A stretch of 64,000 nt of DNA from assembly GCF_900110705.1 (NCBI RefSeq), contig NZ_FOEJ01000005.1, forward strand, positions 62,001 to 126,000, in the 5' to 3' direction. Shown here in pieces: positions 24,945 to 34,190 of this stretch (its first letter is position 1; each line of letters starts with the position of its first letter). Under the pieces are notes generated by a model. That model made no database searches. It was not told where the DNA came from and worked only from the letters and a program-made list of their open reading frames with translations. A program made the position numbers and the translations under genes. The stretch is from Loktanella sp. DSM 29012. Its GTDB lineage: Bacteria > Pseudomonadota > Alphaproteobacteria > Rhodobacterales > Rhodobacteraceae.

Positions 24945-25096
24945 CGGTTGGCAAAATGTCGGGGCGGTCTGTCCGCCGGTCCGGAAATGCCCCCGCATGA
25001 CGATGCCACGCCTGACCGACGACATACGGGACGAAATCGTGGCAGCAGATACGCAAGCCCGTGAATTCCGGGCAAAGCCTGCTATCTGAGCACTTG
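24945..25096. other. Short intergenic stretch, no gene supported
   Basis: The 152 bases between the regulator stop and the next chosen start hold no convincing gene. A 30-codon frame starts at 24998 but has no family features. A GTG at 25061 is an alternative start for the next gene. No clear terminator was found. Confidence 0.4.
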
Positions 25097-26590
25097 ATGC
25101 GGGGCGATCGTGCCGGTCCCCACGCCAAGATCGCCAAGGAGACCGCCATCCGCTTTTCAGTCACCATCGCCCTCATCCTGGTCCTGTCCGCGCTGGGACT
25201 GACCTACGAGATCGCGGCAGGCCGCGTTCTGGCCCCATATTTCGGTACATCCCTGCTAACCTGGACAACCGTGATCGCGACGGTTCTGGGCGGGTTTTCG
25301 TTGGGCAGCGCCCTTGGCGGGATCGTGGCGGAACGGCCGCGCGACGTGGCGTTGCGCAATGTGCGCGGCGCACTGGTCGCGACCGCCGTACTGATGGCGG
25401 CATCGCCGACGCTGCTCTCGATGGTCTATTCCTGGGGCGCGCGCGGCACGGGGGGCATGTTTTTCAGCGTGCTGATCGTGTTCTTTCCGGCCTCGGTTCT
25501 GGTGACACTGCCGTCCCCGCTGCTTGCAAAGCTCGCGATGGAGGCGCGGCCGGGCCGCGAAGGATCGTCATTGGGTTTCGTGCTGGCTGCGGGGTCCGTC
25601 GGGGCCATTTTCGGCGCCATCCTCGCCGGTTTCGTGACCTTGCCCCTTATTGGCTCGACGGCGACCTTTGCAGCCTGCGGGGTGATCGCCCTGCTCTGCC
25701 TGCCGTGGGTGCGCGGCGGCGCTGCCGGTGACACCGGGGTCACACTCGCTGCTGCGGGTTTCGTGGGCTTTGCCGGTCTCGCTGGTTCCTCGGTCTGCCA
25801 GTACGAATCCGGCCTGTCCTGCCTGACCGTCGTCCAGCGCGGGGGCGAGGTTCAGCTGGTGTCCGATGGCACCATGCAAGCCGCAGAACAACGCGCGTCG
25901 GCCCAAGGGTCGGATGGCACCGTCGGCCTTGCGCTGGATTATGCCCAATGGATCTGGGATCGGATGGACCGCGATCTGGGACCCGATCCGTCCGTGCTGT
26001 TTGTCGGTGGCGGTGGCTATACGCTGCCGACCAAACTGCTTGCCACGCGACCGCAATCGCATGCGACGGCCGTCGAGATTGATCCATTGGTCACCGATGT
26101 CGTGCGCCGGCACATGCCACGCGCCTCCGAAATGATCGCGCAGACCGGATATGACGCGTCACAAGGCGGTGCCGACGGTCGGCTGGGCATCGTTCATGCA
26201 GACGGACGCATCTATCTGAACGAAACGGATCAGCGTTTCGATGCCGTCGTGATGGATGCGTTTTCGTCCGGTTCGGTCCCCGCGCATCTGGTCACGCGCG
26301 AGGCGTTTGCCCGCCTGCGCACAATCGTCGACGGCCCGGTTTACGTCAATTTGCTGGACCGGCCCGATGGCCCGCTCGCGCGCGGCGTCTACGCGATCCT
26401 CAAAGAACTCTACCCTCAGGTCGAAGCCGTGCAGGGCGAGGTTTATGACTCGGGCCGCGCCAACATCCTGTTCGCAGCATCGCTGCGACCGATGGCACCG
26501 CTGGACAGCCTGCCGGACGGCTATGGCGCGACACGCATTTCTGACGCACGCGCCTTTACCGATGATCGCGGCTGGGTCGGGCACCGGTGA
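25097..26590 (+). CDS. Membrane protein fused to spermidine synthase-like domain
   Basis: A 497-residue fusion protein. The N-terminal half (to about residue 225) has seven or eight hydrophobic segments including LGLTYEIAAGRVLAPYFGTSLLTWTTVIATVLGGFSLGS split across helices. The C-terminal half is a methyltransferase-fold polyamine-synthase-like domain with VLFVGGGGYTLPTKLL, AVEIDPLVTDVVRRH, VHADGRIYL and VVMDAFSSGSVP. Known fused proteins of this kind are called spermidine synthases, but the aspartate-rich active site of true enzymes is only partly present, so the reaction is uncertain. The start is either ATG 25097 or GTG 25061; neither has a good ribosome-binding site. Confidence 0.82.
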   Translation: MRGDRAGPHAKIAKETAIRFSVTIALILVLSALGLTYEIAAGRVLAPYFGTSLLTWTTVIATVLGGFSLGSALGGIVAERPRDVALRNVRGALVATAVLMAASPTLLSMVYSWGARGTGGMFFSVLIVFFPASVLVTLPSPLLAKLAMEARPGREGSSLGFVLAAGSVGAIFGAILAGFVTLPLIGSTATFAACGVIALLCLPWVRGGAAGDTGVTLAAAGFVGFAGLAGSSVCQYESGLSCLTVVQRGGEVQLVSDGTMQAAEQRASAQGSDGTVGLALDYAQWIWDRMDRDLGPDPSVLFVGGGGYTLPTKLLATRPQSHATAVEIDPLVTDVVRRHMPRASEMIAQTGYDASQGGADGRLGIVHADGRIYLNETDQRFDAVVMDAFSSGSVPAHLVTREAFARLRTIVDGPVYVNLLDRPDGPLARGVYAILKELYPQVEAVQGEVYDSGRANILFAASLRPMAPLDSLPDGYGATRISDARAFTDDRGWVGHR

Positions 26591-26639
26591 TACGCAACTG
26601 TAGGTAACGGTCTCAAAATACGCCCGCGCCCACATCATT

Positions 26640-26670
26640 GGGGGCAGCCCGGACTGCCGGGTCTGCCCCC
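26640..26670. terminator. Bidirectional hairpin terminator between convergent genes
   Basis: GGGGGCAGCCCGG and CCGGGTCTGCCCCC pair with one bulged base around a 4-base loop. It lies between the fused membrane protein stop (26590) and the proB stop (26687), which point at each other. The stem is long and GC-rich. Confidence 0.7.
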
Positions 26671-26686
26671 CATAACGGCACCAGCC

Positions 26687-27847
26687 CTAGGCTGGAACGA
26701 CAATCTTGGGGTCTTCTGCCGGTGCGTCCAGCGGCAGGTGATTTTCGGCAAGAACCAACAGGTTCTCGATCCCGATCACGTCACTTTGCGTCTTGTAGCC
26801 AATCAGATCCTCGACGGCCATGTCGCTGTGTCGGGCCATGAGCATCGTCTCTTCCGAGGAAAAGTTGGTCAGCCCGCGCGCGACCTCTGCCCCGCGTTCG
26901 TCATAGACGTGCAGCACATCGCCCTTGGTGAAATCACCCTGAATGGACAGGATGTCATGGCGCGATACCCCGCAATCGCCCGCAGCCACGGCTGCCGCGA
27001 CATTATCCGGCACCACCAGCGTTCCCGACACCTGCAACCGGTTGCTGAGCCAGACCATCAGCGGCGATGCCGCCTTGCCGGTGACGCGGCAGCGGGTGAA
27101 ACGCCTCTCGTTCGCCAGAACAGAGGAAATCGGGCGTTCGATGATCCCCTCGGCGATGATCGTCTCAACCCCTGCGTTCTGAGCCATGTTCGCGGCCTGC
27201 ATCTTGGTCAGCATACCACCACTGCCCAGCGCGCTGATCGCGGTCGTTGACTCCAGATGTTCGCTGACATCGTCGATTTCGGCGATGAACTGCGCGCCGG
27301 GTTCCGCCGGATTACGGTCATACAGGCCGTCCACGCTGGTCAGGATCACCAGCAGATCGGCGTCGACCATCTGGGCCACCTTGGCCGACAACCGGTCGTT
27401 GTCGCCCACGCGCAGGTCGCGGGTAGCCACGGAATCGTTTTCATTGATGATCGGCAGGATGTCGTTTTCGAACAAGCGCAGCATCGTGTTCTTGATGTTC
27501 AGGAACCGGCGGCGTTCTTCCATGTCGCCGACGGAAACAAGCATCTGCGCGACGTCCATGTTATGTTCTGACGCGATCTGCCGGTAGGCGTTCATCAGCA
27601 GCGGCTGGCCACATGCAGCGGCCGCCTGCTTGTCCAGAATACCCGCATCCTCGGGCCGTTTGCCAACCATATTGAGGCCCAGCGCCACCGAACCCGACGA
27701 TGTCAGAATGACGTCATGGCCCTCTTTCTTGAGCCGCGCCAGATCGCTGAGCAGGCCGTTGATAAACGCGTAGCGCAGCGTCAGATTTTCGTCATTGGCC
27801 AGCAGGCTTGATCCGATCTTGACGACGATTTTCTTGTTCTTCGGCAT
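26687..27847 (-). CDS. proB: Glutamate 5-kinase with PUA domain
   Basis: Phosphorylates glutamate in the first step of proline synthesis. The 386-residue protein begins MPKNKKIVVKIGSSLLAN, carries the amino-acid-kinase motifs TSSGSVALG, INENDSV, VGDNDRLSAKVA and ILTSVDGLYDRNP, then GSGGMLTKMQAA. From about residue 285 a C-terminal PUA domain follows (RHDILSIQGDFTKGDVLHVYDERGAEVARGLTNFSS in pieces). Length fits PUA-containing ProB. It is divergent from proC-proA, so all three proline genes share a control region of 273 bases. A nearby obg gene, usual in relatives, is absent. Confidence 0.94.
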   Translation of the reverse strand: MPKNKKIVVKIGSSLLANDENLTLRYAFINGLLSDLARLKKEGHDVILTSSGSVALGLNMVGKRPEDAGILDKQAAAACGQPLLMNAYRQIASEHNMDVAQMLVSVGDMEERRRFLNIKNTMLRLFENDILPIINENDSVATRDLRVGDNDRLSAKVAQMVDADLLVILTSVDGLYDRNPAEPGAQFIAEIDDVSEHLESTTAISALGSGGMLTKMQAANMAQNAGVETIIAEGIIERPISSVLANERRFTRCRVTGKAASPLMVWLSNRLQVSGTLVVPDNVAAAVAAGDCGVSRHDILSIQGDFTKGDVLHVYDERGAEVARGLTNFSSEETMLMARHSDMAVEDLIGYKTQSDVIGIENLLVLAENHLPLDAPAEDPKIVVPA

Positions 27848-28120
27848 GGGTGCCTCCGGTAATTTCCTGTTTTGACTGGCAAAATAGCGATCGGTTTGCG
27901 TCGCGTGACGCAGCCCTGTAGCACTGCCAACTCAATGATTCGCCGACGTGTAACACAGACTGGCCCCCCTAGCGCAAACAGGTTGCCGGGCGGGCCGGCA
28001 GGTTGGCAGGCCAGCGCCACAAGCGCGGCAAGCGTCGATTTACCGGCGCAGCAAGGGCCGCGATGCTGCATTGCAGCGCCAGCGGACCTCGGCCTGGAGG
28101 CAAGCTTGAAGGAGACGAAG
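27848..28120. promoter_or_regulatory. Divergent proB / proC-proA control region
   Basis: This 273-base gap must hold promoters for both directions. It contains TGCGTC-GCGT-GACGCA (27897-27912), a perfect inverted repeat with 6-base arms, which could be an operator. A TTGACT stands at about 27873 on the plus strand without a convincing -10. The part close to proC is GC-rich with short self-complementary runs. No gene was supported. Confidence 0.45.
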
Positions 28121-28900
28121 ATGAACATACTTTTGATCGGCTGCGGCAAGATGGGCGGCGCCATGCTGCGCCAATGGGTGCGCCACGGTGAACATAGCTT
28201 TACGGTCGCCGATCCGGCTGCAGACGACCTGCCGTCCGGCGTGCGCCATGTGTCAAAAGCGACAGATCTGCCGTCACAAGCCTTTGATGTCGTCATGATC
28301 GCGATCAAGCCGCAGGCCATCGCTGACGTCCTGCCGGATTACGCGCATGCGCTGAAGGAGGATGGTACTTTCGTGTCCATCGCGGCGGGCACCAGCGTCG
28401 CATCGCTGGAAAACGTCGTGGGCGACGCGGCCATCGTGCGCGTCATGCCGAATATGGCGGCACTGGTCGGGATGGGCGTGTCGGGGCTGTATGCCAACGC
28501 CCGGTGCACAGCCGACCAGACCCGCCAGATCGTGGCGCTGATTGACCAGACCGGGACCTGTATTCCCGTCGACAGCGAAGACAGGATCGACCGGCTGACC
28601 GCCGTCAGCGGCAGCGGGCCGGGCTATGTGTTCGAATTGTTGCGCAGCTATGTCGCCGCCGCCGAAGAGCTTGGCTTTGACCACGATACCGCGCGCACGC
28701 TGGTCTTTGACACACTCTCGGGCACGGTCGAGGCCGCGCGTCAGTCGGACCAGACGCTCGAGGCACTGCGCAATTCTGTCACTAGCAAGAACGGCACCAC
28801 GCAAGCCGGCCTGTCCGCACTCATGCGCGAAGGCCAACTGGACGCCCTTTTCCAGGACACCCTGCAATCAGCCTACGCACGCGCCGTTGAACTGAAGTAA
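28121..28900 (+). CDS. proC: Pyrroline-5-carboxylate reductase
   Basis: Reduces pyrroline-5-carboxylate to proline with NAD(P)H. The 259-residue protein starts MNILLIGCGKMGGAM (Rossmann motif) after AAGGAGACGAAG, has VRVMPNMAALVGMGVSG, and the family signature TAVSGSGPGYVFELL plus SKNGTTQAGLSAL near the C-terminus. It is followed by proA after 36 bases. Longer in-frame starts back to 27872 lie in the control region and lack support. Length is slightly short but within the family range. Confidence 0.93.
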   Translation: MNILLIGCGKMGGAMLRQWVRHGEHSFTVADPAADDLPSGVRHVSKATDLPSQAFDVVMIAIKPQAIADVLPDYAHALKEDGTFVSIAAGTSVASLENVVGDAAIVRVMPNMAALVGMGVSGLYANARCTADQTRQIVALIDQTGTCIPVDSEDRIDRLTAVSGSGPGYVFELLRSYVAAAEELGFDHDTARTLVFDTLSGTVEAARQSDQTLEALRNSVTSKNGTTQAGLSALMREGQLDALFQDTLQSAYARAVELK

Positions 28901-28936
28901 ATTGAAGCGGTCAGATGACCGCAGAAAGGATGCAAG

Positions 28937-30217
28937 ATGAACACCATGCACCCCGATCCGAAAACCACCGACATCACCGCCGTCATCGATGACCTTGGCC
29001 GCCGGGCCAAGGCAGCTGCCCGTGACCTGTCGATGGCCAGCACACAAGACCGCAACCGCGCCCTGACCGAGGCAGCCGCAGCCCTGCGCGCCGCAACGGA
29101 CGATATTCTGGCCGCGAATGTCAAGGACCTCGACAGCATCAAGGGCAGCGACAAGGACGCGGCATTCGTCGACCGGCTGACCCTGACCGACGACCGCGTC
29201 GCGGCAATGGCCGACGCGCTGGACGCAATTGCAGCGCAGGACGATCCCCTTGGCCGGACGCTGGCCACCTTTGACCGCCCGAATGGGCTGAAAATCGACC
29301 GCGTCAGCGTACCCATCGGCGTCATCGCGATGATCTATGAATCGCGCCCCAACGTCGGGTCCGACGCCGGTGCGCTTTGCATCAAGTCAGGTAATGCCGT
29401 CATTCTGCGCGGCGGATCCGAAAGCCTGCATTCCTCGCGCGTGATCGTTGATTGTCTGGCACGCGGACTAGCGGCGGCAGGTCTGCCGCAGGACGCCGTG
29501 CAGCTGGTCGACACACGCGACCGCGCCGCGGTCAAGGCGCTGCTGCACAGCATCGACACAGTCGATCTTGCGATTCCGCGTGGCGGCAGGGGCCTCGTGT
29601 CGCTGGTCCAGCGCGAGGCGCGGGTGCCGACCCTGCTGCATCTGGACGGCAACAACCACACCTATGTCCATGCAAGTGCCGACCTCGAAAAGGCAATTGG
29701 CCTTGTCCGGAACGCCAAGATGCGCCGCACCGGCATTTGCGGTGCCACGGAATGCGTGGTCGTCGATGCAGCGATCGCGGAGACCTTTTTGCCCAAGCTG
29801 GCCGCCGCGATGCAGGACTGTGAACTGCGCGGCGATGATGCCGCACGGCGCATCCTGCCTGACATCACCCCCGCAAGTGATGACGACTGGCACACCGAAT
29901 ACCTCAGCAACATCATGTCCGTCAGGGTTGTCGATGACGCGGCAGTGGGGATCGCTTTTGTACAGGGACATTCATCTGGGCATACGGATGCCATCGTGGC
30001 CGAGGACAAGGCGACAGCGCGACGTTTCATGGCGGCAGTCGATTCCGCCGTGGTGATGCACAATGCCTCGACCCAGTTTTCCGATGGCGGTGAATTCGGC
30101 ATGGGTGCAGAAATCGGGATCGCAACGGGCAAGATGCACGCCCGCGGCCCCGTTGGCGCAGAACAGCTGACCAGCTTCAAATACTTTGTCTATGGCGACG
30201 GTCAGCAGAGGGACTAG
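28937..30217 (+). CDS. proA: Glutamate-5-semialdehyde dehydrogenase (gamma-glutamyl phosphate reductase)
   Basis: Reduces gamma-glutamyl phosphate to the semialdehyde with NADPH, the middle step of proline synthesis. The 426-residue protein shows [30 protein letters not shown] in segments, [21 protein letters not shown], catalytic Cys in [16 protein letters not shown], and the C-terminal [18 protein letters not shown]. Start at 28937 follows AAAGGATGCAAG. Together with proC and divergent proB it makes a complete glutamate-to-proline set, which could also serve osmoprotection. Confidence 0.95.
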   Translation: MNTMHPDPKTTDITAVIDDLGRRAKAAARDLSMASTQDRNRALTEAAAALRAATDDILAANVKDLDSIKGSDKDAAFVDRLTLTDDRVAAMADALDAIAAQDDPLGRTLATFDRPNGLKIDRVSVPIGVIAMIYESRPNVGSDAGALCIKSGNAVILRGGSESLHSSRVIVDCLARGLAAAGLPQDAVQLVDTRDRAAVKALLHSIDTVDLAIPRGGRGLVSLVQREARVPTLLHLDGNNHTYVHASADLEKAIGLVRNAKMRRTGICGATECVVVDAAIAETFLPKLAAAMQDCELRGDDAARRILPDITPASDDDWHTEYLSNIMSVRVVDDAAVGIAFVQGHSSGHTDAIVAEDKATARRFMAAVDSAVVMHNASTQFSDGGEFGMGAEIGIATGKMHARGPVGAEQLTSFKYFVYGDGQQRD

Positions 30218-30235
30218 GATCCTCTGCCGCTGGTA

Positions 30236-30262
30236 GCGGTGGCTGCCTTTGGTTGCCACCGC
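30236..30262. terminator. Hairpin terminator after proA
   Basis: GCGGTGGC and GCCACCGC form a perfect 8-base stem around an 11-base loop, 19 bases after the proA stop. The next gene is convergent (stop at 30384). No T run follows. Confidence 0.55.
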
Positions 30263-30383
30263 CGGTGATGCGCGCCTGTCGCGTCTTGCGTCGGGCGATG
30301 CCGCAGGAACACCGGTCGCAGATCGATCCGGACTTGCGACCGGTGACAACGCAGGCTTGGTCGGGGCGAGGACAGGACCGGTG

Positions 30384-31436
30384 TTATAAGCCCAGCATCT
30401 TTCGGTTCATCGCATCGTCCGTGCCGCCAACGGCAAAATCGTCAAAGGCATGCGGCGTGACCCGAATGATATGATCGCGCACGAATTGCGCCCCTTCGCG
30501 TGCACCATCCTCTGGATGTTTCAGCGCACATTCCCATTCTACCACGGCCCAGCCGTCGAAATCATTGGCCGCCATCTTGGAAAACACGGCCCCGAAATCG
30601 ACCTGACCGTCGCCCAGTGACCGGAACCGACCAGCGCGGTCCACCCACGACTGATAACCGCCATAGACACCCTGCCGCCCGGTCGGATTGAATTCTGCGT
30701 CCTTGACGTGAAACATGCCGATCACGTCGCGATAGATGTCGATGTTGTCCAGATAATCGAGGCACTGGAGAACATAATGCGATGGATCGTAAAGCATCTT
30801 GGCCCGTGTGTGGTTGTTCACCCGTTCCAGAAACATCTCGAACGTCACGCCGTCATGCAGATCCTCGCCCGGATGGATTTCATAGCACAGATCGACGCCG
30901 CAGCTGTCGGCATGATCCAGAATGGGCCGCCATCGCGCGGCGAGTTCATCGAACGCCGCTTCGACCAGCCCAGCCGGGCGCTGTGGCCACGGATAGACAT
31001 AGGGCCAGGCCAGCGCGCCGGAAAAGGTCGCCTGCGCCGTCAGACCCAGTTTGGCAGAGGCATCCAAAGCCTTTTTTACCTGATCCACCGCCCAGGCCTG
31101 CCGTGCCTTGGGGTCGCCATGAACGGACGGTGCTGCAAAACCGTCAAACGCCAGATCGTAGGCGGGGTGAACGGCGACCAATTGCCCCTGAAGGTGGGTG
31201 GACAGTTCCGTGACCGTGATACCGTTGTCGGCGGCCTGACCTTTCCATTCGTCGCAGTAGGTCTGGCTTGTCGCGGCCTTGTCCAGATCAATCAGGCGGG
31301 TGTCCCAACTGGGGACCTGCACACCGTCATAGCCGACCTCCTTGGCCCACTTGGTGATGCTGTCCCAGCTGTTGAAGGGGGCTTCGTCACCCGCGAATTG
31401 CGCCAGAAACAGCGCCGGTCCCTTGATCGTTTTCAA
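30384..31436 (-). CDS. Sugar phosphate isomerase/epimerase family TIM barrel (1)
   Basis: A 350-residue xylose-isomerase-like TIM-barrel protein. It has VGYDGVQVPSWD, LSTHLQGQLVAVHPAYD, CYEIHPGEDLHDG and MLYDPSHYVLQ, with metal-ligand-type Glu, Asp and His residues, then GMFHVKDAEF and VVEWECALKHPEDGA. It is the last gene of the glycan operon and its start overlaps the GH43 stop region (ATGA). With the Gfo/Idh/MocA oxidoreductase it probably processes a 3-keto sugar or epimerises a released monosaccharide. The exact substrate is not readable. Confidence 0.86.
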   Translation of the reverse strand: MKTIKGPALFLAQFAGDEAPFNSWDSITKWAKEVGYDGVQVPSWDTRLIDLDKAATSQTYCDEWKGQAADNGITVTELSTHLQGQLVAVHPAYDLAFDGFAAPSVHGDPKARQAWAVDQVKKALDASAKLGLTAQATFSGALAWPYVYPWPQRPAGLVEAAFDELAARWRPILDHADSCGVDLCYEIHPGEDLHDGVTFEMFLERVNNHTRAKMLYDPSHYVLQCLDYLDNIDIYRDVIGMFHVKDAEFNPTGRQGVYGGYQSWVDRAGRFRSLGDGQVDFGAVFSKMAANDFDGWAVVEWECALKHPEDGAREGAQFVRDHIIRVTPHAFDDFAVGGTDDAMNRKMLGL

Positions 31437-33043
31437 CGGTCTTCTCCCTTGGTGCGGTCAAATTCTTGGGGCGTGTAGGCGAACCGGGTGTACCGCGCCT
31501 CGGCCCCCATGCCGGTGATGTCATAGGCCATCATGCCGACGAAGGCCCCGGTGAACGACGCATGTTCCCCTTGCGCGCCCTCATCCGAGATATGCGAGGC
31601 ATCGCGCGGTGGGCCCAGCGGCTGCGCACCGTTGCCGGTATCAAAGTAAAACTGCTGATGCGCGCCTGTGACCTGTACCGACAGCGTAACCGGGCCGTCT
31701 GGGATCGGGATGGGGGTGATCGGATGGTCTAGCGCGCCCGTAGGCCAGTCGCCGTTGCAAGAAATCAGGGTCAGACACCGCTGGCCGTCCTCATAGGTGA
31801 TGAACGCACCGTGGAATTTGTGCCGGTTGTAGTAGGTGATCAGGCCCGCGCCCTGCTGATAGGACTGCGGCGCGAAATCAAGTGTGGTTTCGACGGTGTA
31901 GGCCGGGTCCTCTTGCCTGCGCGCGACGAGGGATTGTTCAAACCAGCTTCCGATACTTTCGCGGCCCGTCAGGACCAGTGCACCGTCGTCGACGCGGAAC
32001 AGGCGGTCCGGTTCTGGCGTGCGCAGCCATTGGAATTCGGAGGGCAGGTTATCGAAGCGGTCGTGGATGACCGCGTCCCGAGGTTTTTGCGTGACGTCAA
32101 TGTCGACGGTTTCCGGCGGCAGCAGACCACCGTGTTCCAGATACAGCCAGTCGTCGCGCCAGACGCAGCGGGCAATGCCCGTTTCGCGGCCCGTGGCGCA
32201 GAACGGCTTGCCATCGTGCATGACGGGGCGGCCCATCAGATAGGTGTGCCACCCCGTGCCGTCGGGTGCCTCGACATACTGGCCGTGGCCTGCCCGCTGG
32301 ATCGGATGATCCGGCACGCCCTTGGTCGAGATCACGTGTTTGTCCGGGTGATCCTCATACGGGCCGTCGATCTGGCGGGACCGGGACAGGGTGACAGCAT
32401 GGTCATATCCCGTGCCGCCCTCTGCCGTGGTCAGGTAATACCAGCCGTTGCGTTTGAACAGATGCGGGGCCTCTGTCAGGCCGCGGTCAGTGCCGTGGTA
32501 GATATTCGTCACGGGGCCGAACAGCCCGCGTGCAGGCGACCATTCCTGCAGCAGGATACCATCGAAACGGTCGTTTGCCGGGTTCACGCCGGACCCCGCC
32601 TGCCGGTGGTTCCACTGCATGTTCACGAACCATTTGCGGCCGTCGTCATCGTGGAACAGCGATGGATCGAACCCGCTGGAATTCACATACCACGGGTCGG
32701 ACCAGTCGCCGTCGATAGTCCCACAAGTGGTGATGTAATTGTGGGCGTCCTTCCAGTCGCCCTCCAGCCGTTTGACATCGGTGTAGACCAGCCAGAACCG
32801 CTTGTCCGCGTAGGACAGACAAGGGGCCCAGATGCCGCAACTATCGGGATTGCCGCGCATGTCCAGCAGGGCCGCGCGGTTCAGCGGGCGCGACACCAGC
32901 GTCCAGTTCACCAGATCGCGGCTGTGGTGGATCTGCACGCCGGGATACCATTCGAATGTCGAGGTCGCGATGTAGTAGTCATCGCCGACGCGGCAGATCG
33001 AAGGGTCAGCGTTAAAGCCGGGCAGGATCGGGTTGCGGATCAT
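31433..33043 (-). CDS. Glycoside hydrolase family 43, beta-xylosidase-like
   Basis: Cytosolic enzyme (no signal peptide) expected to release xylose or arabinose from imported oligosaccharides. The 536-residue protein has a five-bladed propeller with the three catalytic carboxylates in family positions: Asp13 (FNADPS), Asp126 (GFDPSLF) and Glu191 (LTEAPHL). A C-terminal beta-sandwich (about 330-536) is typical of GH43 beta-xylosidases. It overlaps neighbours on both sides by four bases. In a locus with beta-mannosidase it could act on mixed algal or plant hemicellulose fragments. Confidence 0.9.
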   Translation of the reverse strand: MIRNPILPGFNADPSICRVGDDYYIATSTFEWYPGVQIHHSRDLVNWTLVSRPLNRAALLDMRGNPDSCGIWAPCLSYADKRFWLVYTDVKRLEGDWKDAHNYITTCGTIDGDWSDPWYVNSSGFDPSLFHDDDGRKWFVNMQWNHRQAGSGVNPANDRFDGILLQEWSPARGLFGPVTNIYHGTDRGLTEAPHLFKRNGWYYLTTAEGGTGYDHAVTLSRSRQIDGPYEDHPDKHVISTKGVPDHPIQRAGHGQYVEAPDGTGWHTYLMGRPVMHDGKPFCATGRETGIARCVWRDDWLYLEHGGLLPPETVDIDVTQKPRDAVIHDRFDNLPSEFQWLRTPEPDRLFRVDDGALVLTGRESIGSWFEQSLVARRQEDPAYTVETTLDFAPQSYQQGAGLITYYNRHKFHGAFITYEDGQRCLTLISCNGDWPTGALDHPITPIPIPDGPVTLSVQVTGAHQQFYFDTGNGAQPLGPPRDASHISDEGAQGEHASFTGAFVGMMAYDITGMGAEARYTRFAYTPQEFDRTKGEDR

Positions 33044-34179
33044 GGCGCGTCCGCCAGCAATGCGCGGGCATCATCGGGGGACAGGGCCGCAGGACGCTCA
33101 CAGGTGGTGGTCATGTCGATGAATTTGCCGGTTTCACCGGATTTCAGGATGCTGGTCATCACGTCGGTCACATGCACTGCCAGATCGAGTGCGCAGCGAT
33201 GCGGGCGATCCGCCTCAATCGCCGCTGCCATATCAGCCAGACCCGCCGTGCGGTAATTGGCGCGGGGATTTTTGCCGTCCAGTTCCCAGTTCACGCGGCC
33301 AAAGGGATGATCCCAGACCGGCACTTCGGTGATCGTGCCGGCGGCATCGGATTGTTCCAGCGCGCCACCAAAGTGGTTGGGGTCCGGCACGAACAGCGTG
33401 CCATCGCTGCCATACAGTTCCATGTTCGCGTGGCGGTGCGCCTTGACGTCCCAGCTGACGTTCAGTGTGATCGCGGCCCCGTTTTCAAATTCCAGCAACG
33501 CGTGAATCGTCGTAGGCGTCTGCACCGGGATGGTTTCCCCGGCACGTGGCTGCGACGTGATCGTCCGTTCAGTCTGGGCTGCGGTCGCTAGCGCACCGAC
33601 CCTTTTCACCGGGCCGATCAGCTGCACAAGGTTCGTGATGTAGTACGGCCCCATGTCCAGCACCGGACCGCCGCCGGGTTTGAAGAAGAAATCAGGGTTA
33701 GGATGCCACATCTCCATCCCCGGCCCCATAAAATGGGCGGTGCCTGATGTGACGCGCCCGATGCCGCCGTCATCGATGATCTGCCGCGCCTGTTGGTGCG
33801 CGCCGCCCAGGAATGTATCGGGTGCGGACCCGATGCGCAGGCCCTTTGCCGCCGCCAGATCGGTCAGCGACTTGCCCTGTTTCAGCGTCAGCACTAGCGG
33901 TTTTTCGGTATAGGCATGTTTGCCCGCGTCCAGAATGCGTTTGGTGACGTCGTAATGCGCATCAGGGATCGTCAGGTTGACGATGATGTCGATGTCGTCT
34001 GACGCCAGCAGGTCGGTCACGGTCCGCGCCTTGACCCCGAATTCAGCGGCCCGCGCAAGGGCCACCTCCTCGTTCATGTCTGACACCGCGACAAAGCGGA
34101 TGTCCTTGAAGGTCGGCGCAAGGCCCAGGTAGGCGGCAGAGATGTTGCCGCAGCCGATCAGACCGATGTTCATGGTCAT
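33040..34179 (-). CDS. Gfo/Idh/MocA family oxidoreductase
   Basis: NAD(P)-dependent sugar oxidoreductase of 379 residues. N-terminal Rossmann motif MNIGLIGCGNISAAYL, followed by AVSDMNEEVALARAAEFG, the EKP motif in AYTEKPLVLTLKQGK, and the C-terminal alpha/beta domain with a GGGPVLDMGPYYITNLVQLIG split motif. ATG 34179 has AAGGAC upstream. It stands between two sugar isomerase-like genes, an arrangement seen in pathways with 3-keto-glycoside or inositol-type chemistry. The substrate is inferred to be a sugar from the imported oligosaccharide. Confidence 0.9.
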   Translation of the reverse strand: MTMNIGLIGCGNISAAYLGLAPTFKDIRFVAVSDMNEEVALARAAEFGVKARTVTDLLASDDIDIIVNLTIPDAHYDVTKRILDAGKHAYTEKPLVLTLKQGKSLTDLAAAKGLRIGSAPDTFLGGAHQQARQIIDDGGIGRVTSGTAHFMGPGMEMWHPNPDFFFKPGGGPVLDMGPYYITNLVQLIGPVKRVGALATAAQTERTITSQPRAGETIPVQTPTTIHALLEFENGAAITLNVSWDVKAHRHANMELYGSDGTLFVPDPNHFGGALEQSDAAGTITEVPVWDHPFGRVNWELDGKNPRANYRTAGLADMAAAIEADRPHRCALDLAVHVTDVMTSILKSGETGKFIDMTTTCERPAALSPDDARALLADAP

Positions 34180-34190
34180 GGGATGTGTCC

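Noticed and set aside
28065-28085. GCTGCATTGCAGC palindrome before proC as an operator
   Set aside because: Short, GC-rich and one of several chance self-complementary runs in the region; no repeat of it was seen.
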